Position numbers and translations under genes: made by a program
Notes under the pieces: model-generated
Databases searched by the model: none
What the model was told of the DNA's origin: nothing
Seen by the model: the letters and a program-made list of their open reading frames with translations, nothing else
Source of the DNA: Microbispora catharanthi
Lineage (GTDB): Bacteria; Actinomycetota; Actinomycetes; Streptosporangiales; Streptosporangiaceae
NCBI RefSeq assembly: GCF_006334915.2
Contig: NZ_VDMA02000008.1
Coordinates: 248,001 to 312,000 of the forward strand
Direction of reading: 5' to 3'
DNA: 64,000 bases
Shown: positions 1 to 8,613 of the stretch, in pieces
Layout: every line of letters starts with the position of its first letter
How positions within the stretch are numbered: position 1 is the first letter of the stretch

Positions 1-2211
1 GGGCGTACGGCGTGGTCGTACGAGACCACCTTCACGTGGGAGTTCGCGCAGGACGGCACCGACGACGACCGGGCGGACCTGGTCTGCGAGGGACTCGACA
101 CGGCCGCCACGCTCGTGCTCAACGGCATCGAGATCGGCACGACGGCCGACATGCATCGGTCGTACCGGTTTTCGGTGCGGCACCTGCTGCGCGCCGGTGA
201 GAACACGCTGAGGATCCTTTTCGACCCGCCGTACGGGTACGCGGAGGCGCAGAAGGCTGCCCTCGGCGACCGCCCCGGCGCGTACACCGAGCCGTACCAG
301 TTCATCAGGAAGATGGCCTGCAACTTCGGCTGGGACTGGGGACCGACGGTGGTCACCGCCGGGATCTGGCGGCCCATCGGCATCGAGACCTGGAGCACCG
401 CCCGGATCGCCGAGGTGCGGCCCTTCGCCTCGGCGGACGGCACCGTCGAGGTGCACGTGGCGGTCGAGCGCGCCACCGAGCGGCCGCTCACGCTCACGGC
501 CTCGGTGGGGGGAGTGACCGAGACCGTCACCGTCGGCGCCGGGCAGCGCCGGGCCGTCGTCACGCTGACCGTGCCGGACCCGGAGCTGTGGTGGCCGCGC
601 GGATACGGCGAGCAGCCGCTGTACGACCTGACCGTGCACCTTGAAGATCAGGAGTGGACCGGCCGGATCGGATTCCGGTCCGTCGAGCTCGACCGGACCG
701 GCGACGCGTTCACCTTCGTGATCAACGGGAAGCCGGTCTTCGTCAAGGGATTCAACTGGATCCCCGACGACTGCTTTCCCAGCCGGATCACCCGGGAGCG
801 GCTGGCCGAGCGGTTCGCCCAGGCGGCCGCCGCGGGCGCCAACTGCCTGCGGGTGTGGGGCGGCGGGATGTACGAGAGCGAGGACTTCTACGACCTCGCC
901 GACGAGATGGGCCTGCTCGTCTGGCAGGACTTCCCGTTCGCCTGCGCGGCCTACCCCGAGGAGGGCCGCTTCACGGCGGAGGTCGAGGCCGAGGCCCGCG
1001 AGCACGTCGCCCGCCTGGCCCGCCACGCCAGCCTCGTGCTGTGGTGCGGCAACAACGAGAACATCGAGGGCCACGCCGACTGGGGCTGGCAGGACTCGCT
1101 GGAGGGCCGCAGCTGGGGCGGCGGCTTCTACTACGACCTGCTGCCCCGGGTCGTCGCCGAACTCGACCCGACCCGGCCGTACTGGCCGGGCAGCCCCTAC
1201 TCGGGGGCCCCCGACCTGCCGCCGAACGACCCGTCCAAGGGCACGGTCCACATCTGGACGGTCTGGAACCACCAGGACTACACCCACTACGCGACCTACA
1301 CGCCGAGGTTCGTGGCCGAGTTCGGCTTCCAGGGCCCGCCGACGTACGCGACGCTGCGCGCCGCGGTCTCCGACGACCCGCTGACGCCGGTCTCCCCCGG
1401 GGTGACCCACCACCAGAAGGCCATCGACGGCAACCTCAAGCTGCTGCGCGGCCTCGGGGAGCACCTGCCCCAGCCGGACGGGTTCGACGACTGGCACTAC
1501 TACACCCAGCTCAACCAGGCCAGGGCGATGGCGTTCGGCATCGAGCGGTTCCGGGCGCTCGCGCCTTACTGCATGGGCACGATCGTGTGGCAGCTCAACG
1601 ACTGCTGGCCGGTCACCTCGTGGGCCGCGGTGGACGGCGGCGGGCGGCGCAAGCCGCTGTGGTACGCGCTGCGCCGGGCGTACGCCGAACGGTTGCTGAC
1701 CTTCCAGGGCGACGCGCTGGCGGTCGTCAACGACACCGACGAGCCGTGGTCGGGCGAGCTCGCCGTCGACCGGCTCAGTCTGGCGGGGGAGATCCTGGCC
1801 AAGGAGCGTTTCGACGTGTCGGCGCCGGCGCGCGGCACGGCGTCCGTGGAGCTGCCCGAGGGGGTGGCGCGAGCCGGGAACCCGGCGGGCGAGGTGCTGG
1901 TGGCCACACTCGGCGACGTACGCGCGCTGCGGTTCCCCGGCGAGGATCCGGCCATGGACTACCCGCCGGCGGAGATGGACACGGTGGTCGAGGAGATCGA
2001 GGGCGGGCTGCGGGTGCGGGTGACCGCGCGGACGATCGTGCGCGAGCTGGCGATCTTCCCCGACCGGCTCGACCCCCGCGCGACCGTGGACGACCAGCTC
2101 GTCACGCTGCTGCCGGGGGAGACCGCGGTCTTCCACGTAACGGGCGGTGATGTGGACCCCGGCGCGCTCGTCCGTCACCCCGTGCTCCGGTGCGTCAACG
2201 AATCCCGTTAG
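1..2211 (+). CDS. beta-mannosidase, glycoside hydrolase family 2 (5' end missing)
   Basis: This enzyme should release terminal beta-linked mannose from oligosaccharides. The reading frame is open from base 1, so the N-terminus lies outside the window; 736 residues are visible, against roughly 800-850 for the family. The N-terminal sugar-binding/jelly-roll part comes first (GLDTAATLVLNG), then the TIM barrel with RVWGGGMYE and LVWQDFPF. WCGNNEN carries the presumed acid/base Glu (codon near 1056) and FVAEFGFQ the presumed nucleophile Glu (1318-1320). No signal peptide can be judged. manA follows after 52 bp, which fits mannose released here being fed into glycolysis. Beta-galactosidase or glucuronidase of GH2 is less likely because the sequence blocks are of mannosidase type. 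Confidence 0.9.
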   Translation, partial: GRTAWSYETTFTWEFAQDGTDDDRADLVCEGLDTAATLVLNGIEIGTTADMHRSYRFSVRHLLRAGENTLRILFDPPYGYAEAQKAALGDRPGAYTEPYQFIRKMACNFGWDWGPTVVTAGIWRPIGIETWSTARIAEVRPFASADGTVEVHVAVERATERPLTLTASVGGVTETVTVGAGQRRAVVTLTVPDPELWWPRGYGEQPLYDLTVHLEDQEWTGRIGFRSVELDRTGDAFTFVINGKPVFVKGFNWIPDDCFPSRITRERLAERFAQAAAAGANCLRVWGGGMYESEDFYDLADEMGLLVWQDFPFACAAYPEEGRFTAEVEAEAREHVARLARHASLVLWCGNNENIEGHADWGWQDSLEGRSWGGGFYYDLLPRVVAELDPTRPYWPGSPYSGAPDLPPNDPSKGTVHIWTVWNHQDYTHYATYTPRFVAEFGFQGPPTYATLRAAVSDDPLTPVSPGVTHHQKAIDGNLKLLRGLGEHLPQPDGFDDWHYYTQLNQARAMAFGIERFRALAPYCMGTIVWQLNDCWPVTSWAAVDGGGRRKPLWYALRRAYAERLLTFQGDALAVVNDTDEPWSGELAVDRLSLAGEILAKERFDVSAPARGTASVELPEGVARAGNPAGEVLVATLGDVRALRFPGEDPAMDYPPAEMDTVVEEIEGGLRVRVTARTIVRELAIFPDRLDPRATVDDQLVTLLPGETAVFHVTGGDVDPGALVRHPVLRCVNESR

Positions 2212-2263
2212 TCTCGGATCGCCCCCGCGCCGACGCGCCGTGCCCGCCAAGCAGAGGACTCAC

Positions 2264-3370
2264 GTGGATCTGCTCACCAACGTCATCAAGGACTACCCCT
2301 GGGGCTCCCGGACGGCCATCGCCGAGCTGACCGGGCGGCCCGCCTCGGGGCCGGAGGCCGAGTTGTGGCTGGGTGCCCACCCGGCCGCGTCCTCCCGGCT
2401 GACCAGGGACGGGGCCGAGACCACGCTCGCCGACGCGGTCGCGGCCGACCCGGTGGGGACCCTCGGGGAGGCGGTCGCCGGACGGTTCGGGGAGCGGCTG
2501 CCGTACCTGATGAAGCTGATCGCGGTGGACGCGCCGCTGTCGCTGCAGGTCCACCCCGACGCCGAGCAGGCCGCCGACGGCCACGCCCGGGGGGACGCGA
2601 ACTACACCGACCCCTGGCACAAGCCGGAGCTGGTCTGCGCGCTCACGCCGTTCACCGGGCTGGCCGGGTTCCGGCCGCCCGAGCAGTCGGCGATGCTGGT
2701 TGAGCGGCTGCACGTCGACGCGCTGCGGCCGGTGGTCGCGGCGCTGCGCGACGGCGACGTGCTCGGCGCGCTGCGGGTGCTGCTGGAGTGGCCGGGCTCC
2801 CGGCGTCAGCTGGTCGAGTCGGTGGTGTGGGCGGCCTCCGCCGTCCACATGCCCGACTACGCGCTGGTGGTGCGGCTGGCCCGGCGTTATCCGGAGGACC
2901 CGGCCGTGCTTGCGCCGCTGCTGATGCGCCGTCACACGCTGGCCCCCGGTGAGGCGCTGTTCCTCGGGGCCGGGGTGTTGCACTGCTACCTCGACGGCTT
3001 CGCCGTGGAGATCATGGCCTGCTCCGACAACGTGCTGCGGGCGGGCCTGACCGGCAAGCACATCGACGTGGAGGAGCTGCTGCGGATCGCCGACGCCGCG
3101 GCGCAGCCCGTGGCGGTGGAGCCGGTCGGCGGTGCGTACGTGCCGCCGGTCCCGGAGTTCCTGCTCCGCAGGATCGCATCCGGCGCGAACGAGACGCTCT
3201 CGGGGGGCCTGCCGAGGATCGTGCTGTGCACCGAAGGCGTCGTGAACGTGGGCACGGCCGGCTCGGAGGTCAAGCTGCGGCCCGGCGAGTCGGTGTTCGC
3301 CGCCGCGTCGGAGGGCTCCGTCGAGATCGGCGGGGACGGCGTCGCCTTCTGTGCCGAGCCCCACCTGTGA
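2264..3370 (+). CDS. manA: mannose-6-phosphate isomerase, class I
   Basis: This cytosolic, zinc-dependent cupin interconverts mannose 6-phosphate and fructose 6-phosphate. At 368 residues it is a little shorter than typical type I enzymes. Diagnostic blocks are YPWGSR near the N-terminus, LQVHPD and HKPE (zinc ligands Gln, His, Glu) and GAGVLHCYLDG followed by EIMACSDNVLRAGLT. I chose GTG 2264 because the encoded VDLLTNVIKDYPWG matches the usual family start; the same frame is open further upstream into the preceding gene, but that part looks noncoding. Only a weak AGAGGA lies before it. The 52-bp gap to the beta-mannosidase suggests a shared transcript for mannoside catabolism. Confidence 0.93.
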   Translation: MDLLTNVIKDYPWGSRTAIAELTGRPASGPEAELWLGAHPAASSRLTRDGAETTLADAVAADPVGTLGEAVAGRFGERLPYLMKLIAVDAPLSLQVHPDAEQAADGHARGDANYTDPWHKPELVCALTPFTGLAGFRPPEQSAMLVERLHVDALRPVVAALRDGDVLGALRVLLEWPGSRRQLVESVVWAASAVHMPDYALVVRLARRYPEDPAVLAPLLMRRHTLAPGEALFLGAGVLHCYLDGFAVEIMACSDNVLRAGLTGKHIDVEELLRIADAAAQPVAVEPVGGAYVPPVPEFLLRRIASGANETLSGGLPRIVLCTEGVVNVGTAGSEVKLRPGESVFAAASEGSVEIGGDGVAFCAEPHL

Positions 3371-3467
3371 CTCACTTAGCGTGATGTTTGTCCTACGCCG
3401 CGTGATGTGAACACGTCCCGCGGGTAGGAGCCCCTCATCGTCAAGCGCGGCCCGATGAGGGGGATCC

Positions 3468-4523
3468 ATGGGGCGCTTCAGGGTTGCCGGCATCGCCGCG
3501 GCGTCGTTGGGGGCGGTTGCGCTCTCCGCCTGCGCCGCCGGTGGGGGCAAACACATCACGCACGCGAGCCCGGCCGGTCACCAGCAGAACAACGCGGCGG
3601 CCGGGGCGGCGCTGCGCAAGTCCGAGACGGCCGCCGCCGCCCAGGTGAAGGCCAACGAGCTGGGACAGGTTCCGGTGATCATGTATCACCGGATCGTCAA
3701 GAACCCGCCGCCGGGCGACGACCGCAGCCCGAAGGACTTCCGCGACGAGCTGGAACGGCTCGCGGCGGAGGACTACGTGCCGGTCACCGCGGCCGAGTAC
3801 GTCACCGGAAAGATCGACATTCCGGCGGGCAAGCACCCGGTGGTGCTGACCTTCGACGACTCCTCGCCCTCCCAGCTCACGCTCGACGGCATGGGCAACC
3901 CGGCGCCGGACTGCGCGATCGGCATCCTGATGGACGTCGCGAAGAAGCACCCGGGCTTCCGGCCGGTGGCGACCATGTACGTGATCAAGGATCTGTTCGG
4001 CAAGGCCCGGCAGGAGGAGCAGATCCAGGTCCTGCAGTGGCTCAAGGACCACAACTTCGACGTCGGCAACCACACCCGCGACCACCTCAACCTGCTCGGC
4101 AAGCCGAAGGACCAGGTGGAGAACCAGATCGCGGCCGGGCAGACGCTGATCACCTCGCTGATCAAGACGCCGCCGGTCACGCTCGCCCTGCCGTACGGCA
4201 ACCAGCCGCACGAGAAGAAGTGGGCGTTGCAGGGGGCGTCCGGCGGCACCCGCTACGACTACAGGGGCGTGTTCCTCGCGGGCTACACCCCGGCGCCGTC
4301 GCCGTACACCAAGGACTTCGACCCCGTCGGCATCCCGCGGATCAGGTCGAAGGAGAAGGTCGGCGACTGCAAGAAGTTCTGCTCGATGGCGTGGCTCGAC
4401 TGGCTCAAGGCGAACCCCACCGACCGCTACACCTCGGACGGCAACCCCAACACGGTCGCCTTTCCGAAGTTCAAGGCGGCGTTCGTCGCACCGTCGTTCA
4501 CGTCCCGTGCGCTGCCGTACTGA
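3468..4523 (+). CDS. polysaccharide deacetylase lipoprotein (NodB fold, CE4)
   Basis: A 351-residue exported protein with a lipoprotein signal peptide: a basic start, a hydrophobic run and lipobox LSAC with Cys22. The mature part contains the carbohydrate esterase 4 signature: TFDD with Asp130 and Asp131 (motif 1) and HTRDH with His202 and His206 (metal-binding motif 2). It probably removes N-acetyl groups from a cell-wall or extracellular glycan at the outer face of the membrane. A purine-rich GATGAGGGG precedes the ATG. The 97 bp before it contain a direct repeat of GCGTGATGT but no clear promoter. The real substrate cannot be told from the sequence. Confidence 0.85.
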   Translation: MGRFRVAGIAAASLGAVALSACAAGGGKHITHASPAGHQQNNAAAGAALRKSETAAAAQVKANELGQVPVIMYHRIVKNPPPGDDRSPKDFRDELERLAAEDYVPVTAAEYVTGKIDIPAGKHPVVLTFDDSSPSQLTLDGMGNPAPDCAIGILMDVAKKHPGFRPVATMYVIKDLFGKARQEEQIQVLQWLKDHNFDVGNHTRDHLNLLGKPKDQVENQIAAGQTLITSLIKTPPVTLALPYGNQPHEKKWALQGASGGTRYDYRGVFLAGYTPAPSPYTKDFDPVGIPRIRSKEKVGDCKKFCSMAWLDWLKANPTDRYTSDGNPNTVAFPKFKAAFVAPSFTSRALPY

Positions 4524-4550
4524 CGGGACGGATGACCGTGCGGGGGCGGC

Positions 4551-4562
4551 TACCCTGCCAGC
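4551..4562 (+). promoter_or_regulatory. candidate leaderless -10 element for the CPBP protease gene
   Basis: TACCCT (matching TAnnnT) at 4551-4556 is followed by exactly 6 nt and then the ATG at 4563, which would place the transcription start on the A of the start codon. No Shine-Dalgarno sequence is present and no good -35 box is visible, so this is a positional inference. Confidence 0.4.
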
Positions 4563-5348
4563 ATGGACGACGCCACCGCCGACGCGACCGCCCTGCGCGG
4601 ACTTACGCCGCGGCTGATCGGCCCGGAGATCATCGCGGTCTTCGCGGTCTCGCTCGGCGCCAGCGCCCTGCTGTCGCTCATCCGCCTCATCGGCGCACTG
4701 ACCGCGCCGAAGGACCTGGGCGACCAGCACGCGGTGCTCGTCGGCTCGCTGGCCCCCGGCCGCCCGTGGCTGGATCTCTCGCTGCACCTCGCGGGGATCG
4801 CGGTGAACGTGGCGCCGGTGGGGCTCGCCGCCTACCTGCTGGCGCGATCGGGCGAGTCCATGCGCACGATCGGGGCCGACTGGCGCGAGCCGGGCCGCGA
4901 CACGCTGCGTGGCGCCGTGCTGGCGGCGGTGATCGGCGGCACCGGGCTGCTGTTCTACCTGTTCGCCTTCCGGTCCGGGTTCAACCTGAACGTCGTGCCC
5001 GACAGCCTGCCGGACTTCTGGTGGCGGATCCCGGTCCTGGTCGCCGAGGCCGCCCAGAACGGCGTGCTGGAGGAGGTGCTGGTCGCCGGTTATCTGTTGC
5101 ATCGATTGGGGCAGCGCGGCTGGTCGCCGTGGCGCGCGCTGGGGGCGTCGGCCGTCCTGCGCGGCTCCTACCACCTCTATCAGGGCTTCGGCGGTTTCGT
5201 CGGCAACATCGCGATGGGCGTGGTCTTCGGCCGGCTCTACCAGCGCTGGGGGCGGACCATGCCGCTGATCATCGCGCACACGCTGATCGACGTGGTCGCC
5301 TTCGTCGGGTACGGCGTGCTGCGCGGTCGCGTCTCCTGGCTGCCCTGA
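4563..5348 (+). CDS. CPBP family intramembrane metalloprotease
   Basis: A 261-residue integral membrane protein of the CAAX-protease/bacteriocin-processing (Abi) family. Several hydrophobic helices surround the three conserved blocks: an EE pair (GVLEEVLVAGYL), an R-x3-YH-type block (RGSYHLYQG) and AHTLID near the C-terminus. Members cleave or process membrane peptides, and some act in bacteriocin self-immunity; no peptide precursor is visible next to it. It starts 40 bp after the deacetylase stop. There is no ribosome binding site, but a TACCCT hexamer ends 6 nt before the ATG, the layout of a leaderless actinobacterial mRNA. Confidence 0.82.
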   Translation: MDDATADATALRGLTPRLIGPEIIAVFAVSLGASALLSLIRLIGALTAPKDLGDQHAVLVGSLAPGRPWLDLSLHLAGIAVNVAPVGLAAYLLARSGESMRTIGADWREPGRDTLRGAVLAAVIGGTGLLFYLFAFRSGFNLNVVPDSLPDFWWRIPVLVAEAAQNGVLEEVLVAGYLLHRLGQRGWSPWRALGASAVLRGSYHLYQGFGGFVGNIAMGVVFGRLYQRWGRTMPLIIAHTLIDVVAFVGYGVLRGRVSWLP

Positions 5349-5865
5349 TCTCCTGTCTAATCGGGCGGAATGCGTTCTCTCCGGCGCGCCTGATTGATTT
5401 GGGCCCGATCCCGGTGCATCGTTGACGGGCCGCCGCACGTCTGGATCCCCCCGGGCAAAACCGGCCTGTCCTGGCCGTATTTATATTCGGGGAATTCGCA
5501 TGAGGCGTTTATCGATACGCATTCCATATCCGGCGCGCCGTCGCGCCGCCGTCGACCGCAGGCCCGGAGGTCCCACCCGGCCGCCCGGCCGCGAACGTCC
5601 GGCCGGCCTGCCGTACCGGTGCCCAGTGGGGGGCCCAGTGAGAGGCCCAGTGGGGGGCATGGTGGGAGGCAGAGTCGCACGCCGGGGCTCCGCCGCGCCC
5701 GTCGCCGCGAGTGCCCTCACTTCGAGGGTCGTGACCGTGCGTGCGGCCCTGCCCGTACGGCCCGCTCCCGGGAACACCGGGTCGTGGGCGGCGGTCCCGC
5801 CGAGGCGGGAGACGAGCGTCTTATTACCACCGGTGCCGAGGGCGCGGTCCGATCCGTTATGTCCC
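5349..5865. other. long intergenic stretch without a convincing gene
   Basis: Between the CPBP protease stop and the downstream terminator I find no reading frame with a family signature or a good ribosome binding site. The stretch holds an unusually AT-rich patch at about 5475-5530, including GCGTTTATCGATACGC with a TATCGATA core, then a GC-rich half with four 12-bp units at 5621-5668. Open frames run through it on both strands, but their translations are Arg/Pro/Gly rich and continue antisense into the neighbouring gene, so I do not call them. Confidence 0.5.
5621..5668. repeat. four tandem 12-bp units
   Basis: GCCCAGTGGGGG occurs at 5621-5632 and 5645-5656, with variants GCCCAGTGAGAG at 5633-5644 and GCATGGTGGGAG at 5657-5668. 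The array is intergenic and looks like a slippage-prone minisatellite. Confidence 0.75.
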
Positions 5866-5899
5866 ACACGCCGGGTGCCCGCAGGGGCGCCCGGCGTGT
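5866..5899 (-). terminator. strong intrinsic hairpin terminator
   Basis: A 15-bp stem (ACACGCCGGGTGCCC pairing with 5885-5899, one G-U pair) closes a GCAG loop. It lies 38 bp beyond the stop of the minus-strand mycothiol-dependent enzyme, so it most likely ends that transcript. There is no U-tract, as is usual in high-GC actinomycetes. Confidence 0.75.
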
Positions 5900-5937
5900 C
5901 TCGTCTTGTCGCCGGAGCCGCGTTTCCGGCGCGCGGC

Positions 5938-6654
5938 TCAGGCGAGGCAGCGCAGCGCGCCCCGGACGCGGGCGTCGAGAGGATGCCCGGCGGGCAGCCG
6001 GCCGACCGTCGCCTCGACGAACTCCTCGGGGGAGAGGTCGGCGGTCAGGCCGTCGTCCACCTGCACCTGCACCCGGCCGCAGGCGTGTTCGATCCGCGCC
6101 TTGGACCCCTGCTCCTCCAGCACGAACATGCCCACCCGGACCCGCCAGCCGAGGCGGTCGCCGGCCTCGTCGGGCGTCACCGGAGCCCCGACGTCGTCGG
6201 CGTGCGTGGCGTACTCCGAGTCGTAGTGGAAGGTCTGGAGACCGGCCGGGTAGGGGCCGGCCGACGTGTGGAGCGTGCCGTCGCGGCCGAGGGCGCGCAT
6301 CCGCCTTCGCGTCTCCCCGTTCCTGGTCCGCCACTCGTCGAGCACCTGCTCCACCGGCTGGCCGTGCCGCTTGCGCACGCACCACTCGTTGAAACCGTCG
6401 AAGCCGCCGCGCACGCCCTCGTGTTCGAGCAGCTCGTAGAACCCGTCGATGTCGTCGTCCAGGCACGCGTGGTTGTACAACTCCTCACCGACCAGGTGTG
6501 CGAGCACGTCGCGCACCGTCCAGCCGTCGCACCGGGAGGGGCGGTTCCAGCCGTCCTCGTCGAGGGAGGAGAAGAAGCGGTCCAGCCGCGCCGCCTCGGT
6601 GTCGAAGATGTCGAAGGGGTCGAGCCCCGCCAGTTCGTCCCGTGCAGAGGTCAT
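5938..6654 (-). CDS. maleylpyruvate isomerase family, mycothiol-dependent (DinB fold)
   Basis: A 238-residue cytosolic protein. The N-terminal DinB-like four-helix metal-binding domain contains the family hallmark RCDGWTVRDVLAHLVG with a metal-site His, followed by a smaller C-terminal domain. Relatives use mycothiol, the actinobacterial low-molecular-weight thiol, as cofactor for isomerisation or conjugation; the substrate is unknown. It is a single-gene unit followed by a strong terminator. The ATG is preceded in minus orientation by a GC-rich 236-bp region shared with the divergent secreted-protein gene. Confidence 0.8.
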   Translation of the reverse strand: MTSARDELAGLDPFDIFDTEAARLDRFFSSLDEDGWNRPSRCDGWTVRDVLAHLVGEELYNHACLDDDIDGFYELLEHEGVRGGFDGFNEWCVRKRHGQPVEQVLDEWRTRNGETRRRMRALGRDGTLHTSAGPYPAGLQTFHYDSEYATHADDVGAPVTPDEAGDRLGWRVRVGMFVLEEQGSKARIEHACGRVQVQVDDGLTADLSPEEFVEATVGRLPAGHPLDARVRGALRCLA

Positions 6655-6890
6655 GCCTGAGCCGTACCCTGACCCGCCCCACCCTCACTTCGCGACGGTA
6701 CGGCGGGCGGCATCGGGCGGTGTCAGGACATTTCTCTCATAAGACGGACATTTAAACCTGCGGCGCTCTCAACAATGCGCAGGGGAAGGGAAAGACCGGG
6801 TCTTAGCTCGTTTGTCCGGTGATCTGCGCGGAAACCCCGAGATCGGTAAGCACGGTGGTTCTTCTGCGGTTGTTCTAGGGGGAAAACGAA
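6655..6890. promoter_or_regulatory. divergent promoter region with repeated GGACATTT
   Basis: This gap separates the minus-strand mycothiol enzyme from the plus-strand repeat protein. GGACATTT occurs at 6726-6733 and 6747-6754, 21 bp (two helical turns) apart, within the only AT-rich patch of the gap. This could be an operator pair; no consensus promoter is obvious. Confidence 0.35.
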
Positions 6891-7826
6891 ATGGCAAACA
6901 GCACGAGCGTCGCCGGGATCCTCGCGATCGGCGCCGTCCTCGCCGGTGGCGCCGTGATCGCGAGTGTTCCTCTCGTCGCGGCTCAGGCGGGGGCCGCCAC
7001 GATGTCCGCGCAGCACGGCCTCGTCCGGTTCGGCCATCCGCACTCCCGGGGCCAGCGCAACAGCCAGAAGAACGGGCACCGGCACAATCAGCGACTGCGG
7101 GAGCAGCAGCGTCAGCATCAGTTCCTGATGCGTGACCTCACGCTGGTCCTCACGCCGTTCCAGAAGGAGACGACGGGTGCGGCCGCGCTGCCGTACAACT
7201 GGCAGAACGGCAGCACGGTCGCCCAGCAGTACGCCGACCAGGACCGGCTGGCCGCGTTGCAGGACACGCCGGAGACGGTCGAGATCAACCGCGACGGCCA
7301 GGAGGAGAACGGCAAGACGACGGTCTCCCCGCAGGTGGAAAAGCGCGACGTGGACCTTTCCGCCAACGTGAAGAAGGACGAGAAGAAGGACGGCAAGCAG
7401 GACGCATCGGCGCCCCGGCCGCCCGTCGACCCCGGCAAGCGGCCCGCCGACGTCACGCCCACGCCCGCCGTGTCGAAGCCCGACCCGGCACCGCTCGTGA
7501 AGCCGGTGGTGAAGCCGGTCGTCAAGCCCGCCCCGGCTCCGGCTCCGGCGCCCCTCGTGAAGCCGGTCGTCAAGCCCGTGGAGAAGCCGGTGCCCGCTCC
7601 CGTCGTCAAGCCGGTCGTCAAGCCGGTCGCCAGGCCCGTCGAGAAGCCCGTGCCCGCGCCCGCGACGTGCGCTCCCGCCTGTTCGCCCGGTCTCACCCTG
7701 CCCCTGACCCTCTCGCTCACGGCCAAGGTGTCCCTCGCGGCGGACGCGGGTGCGAGCACGGCCGCGAAGCCGGCCACCGCGACCACCGCGGCCCCTGGGG
7801 CCTGCGCGCCGCTGAGCGCGAGCTGA
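6891..7826 (+). CDS. secreted Lys/Pro/Val-repeat protein of unknown function
   Basis: I do not recognise a family. The 311-residue product has a cleavable signal peptide (hydrophobic ILAIGAVLAGGAVIA and an alanine-rich end). A His/Arg/Gln-rich segment follows, then a charged, Lys-rich region, then about 60 residues of KPVVKPV-, KPVEKPV- and PAPAPA-type repeats. The C-terminus is Ala/Thr-rich with three cysteines (TCAPACSP and GACAPL). Pro-Lys repeats of this type commonly form extended stalks through the cell wall, so a wall-associated surface protein is plausible. GGGGGAAAACGAA before the ATG serves as ribosome binding site. It converges on the exporter permease gene with only 4 bp between. 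Confidence 0.65.
   Translation: MANSTSVAGILAIGAVLAGGAVIASVPLVAAQAGAATMSAQHGLVRFGHPHSRGQRNSQKNGHRHNQRLREQQRQHQFLMRDLTLVLTPFQKETTGAAALPYNWQNGSTVAQQYADQDRLAALQDTPETVEINRDGQEENGKTTVSPQVEKRDVDLSANVKKDEKKDGKQDASAPRPPVDPGKRPADVTPTPAVSKPDPAPLVKPVVKPVVKPAPAPAPAPLVKPVVKPVEKPVPAPVVKPVVKPVARPVEKPVPAPATCAPACSPGLTLPLTLSLTAKVSLAADAGASTAAKPATATTAAPGACAPLSAS
7488..7665 (+). repeat. repeat array encoding KPVVKPV-type units
   Basis: Imperfect repeats of about 9-21 bp (gtg/gtc-aag-ccg-gtc patterns) encode alternating Lys-Pro-Val and Pro-Ala stretches in the middle of the secreted protein. Synonymous differences between units show it is not a very recent duplication. Confidence 0.7.
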
Positions 7827-7830
7827 GTCG

Positions 7831-8613
7831 TCAGGCGTCCCTGCGGGCCAGCAGGACGGCGGCCACCGTGTACGGCACCGCCACCCAGGCGACCGTCACC
7901 GCGAGCGCGGCGAGCGGCGAAAGGAGCGCGCCGCCGAGCGACTGGGGGTTGCCGGTGCCGGCCAGCTGGCCCGCCAGGGCGCCCGGCAGGATCGAGCCGA
8001 TGCGCTCGTTCCAGGGCGCCGGGACGTTGTTGACGACGATCGGGAGCACGTACCAGACCGCCACGAGCGCGGCGACGGCGGCGACCGCCGACCGAGTGAT
8101 CGCGGCCAGGCACAGGCCGAGCAGCGCGAACATCGCGATGGACAGGCTCAACGCGAGGAAGAGCGGCATCTGCCGGCTCAGCTCCTCGGCCGACTGCCCC
8201 CGGATGGGCCGATCGCCGATGATGAGCCGCCCGGCGGCGTACGTCGCGAGCACGGCCGCGAGCCCCGTGCAGAAGGCGACGACCGCGACGACGCTTGCCT
8301 TGGCGGCCAGCACCCGCCCGCGTGACGGCAGCACGGTGAACGTGGTTCGGATCATGCCGGTGCCGTACTCGCCCGAGAAGGCGAGGACGCCCAGCACGGC
8401 CAGGCACAGCGAGGCGAGCCAGTTGGCGAGCTCGGGCAGCGACGACACCTCCAGGCGATCGCGCCGGCCGGGCGGCAGGCCCTCCCACAGGTGGACGGCA
8501 TACCACGCCAGCAGGGCCATGAGAGCGACGACGACACCGACCACGCCGAGGACGACGAAGGTGGACCGGAGGGTGCGGAGCTTGAGCCATTCGGCGGCGA
8601 GGGCGTCGATCAC
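7831..8613 (-). CDS. ABC-2 type exporter permease
   Basis: A 260-residue membrane protein with about six hydrophobic helices. The N-terminal EWLKLRTLRSTFVV segment is typical of ABC-2 permeases beside DrrA-like ATPases. It overlaps the upstream ATPase gene by 4 bp, so the two are translationally coupled and should form one exporter. Divergent transcription from a histidine kinase/regulator pair suggests an antibiotic- or stress-induced efflux unit; the substrate is not predictable. Confidence 0.85.
   Translation of the reverse strand: MIDALAAEWLKLRTLRSTFVVLGVVGVVVALMALLAWYAVHLWEGLPPGRRDRLEVSSLPELANWLASLCLAVLGVLAFSGEYGTGMIRTTFTVLPSRGRVLAAKASVVAVVAFCTGLAAVLATYAAGRLIIGDRPIRGQSAEELSRQMPLFLALSLSIAMFALLGLCLAAITRSAVAAVAALVAVWYVLPIVVNNVPAPWNERIGSILPGALAGQLAGTGNPQSLGGALLSPLAALAVTVAWVAVPYTVAAVLLARRDA

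Noticed and set aside
2195-3559. Minus-strand open frame across manA
   Set aside because: It is a mirror frame of manA with His/Arg/Gly-rich composition and no start signal.
3441-5438. Very long open frames on both strands over the deacetylase and CPBP genes
   Set aside because: Over 650 codons long but compositionally random-looking; the true genes in this stretch have clear catalytic motifs and start signals.
5422-6660. Long plus-strand open frame of 412 codons
   Set aside because: It runs antisense through the well-supported mycothiol-dependent enzyme gene, its translation is Arg/Pro/Gly rich and no family motif is visible; typical high-GC shadow frame.
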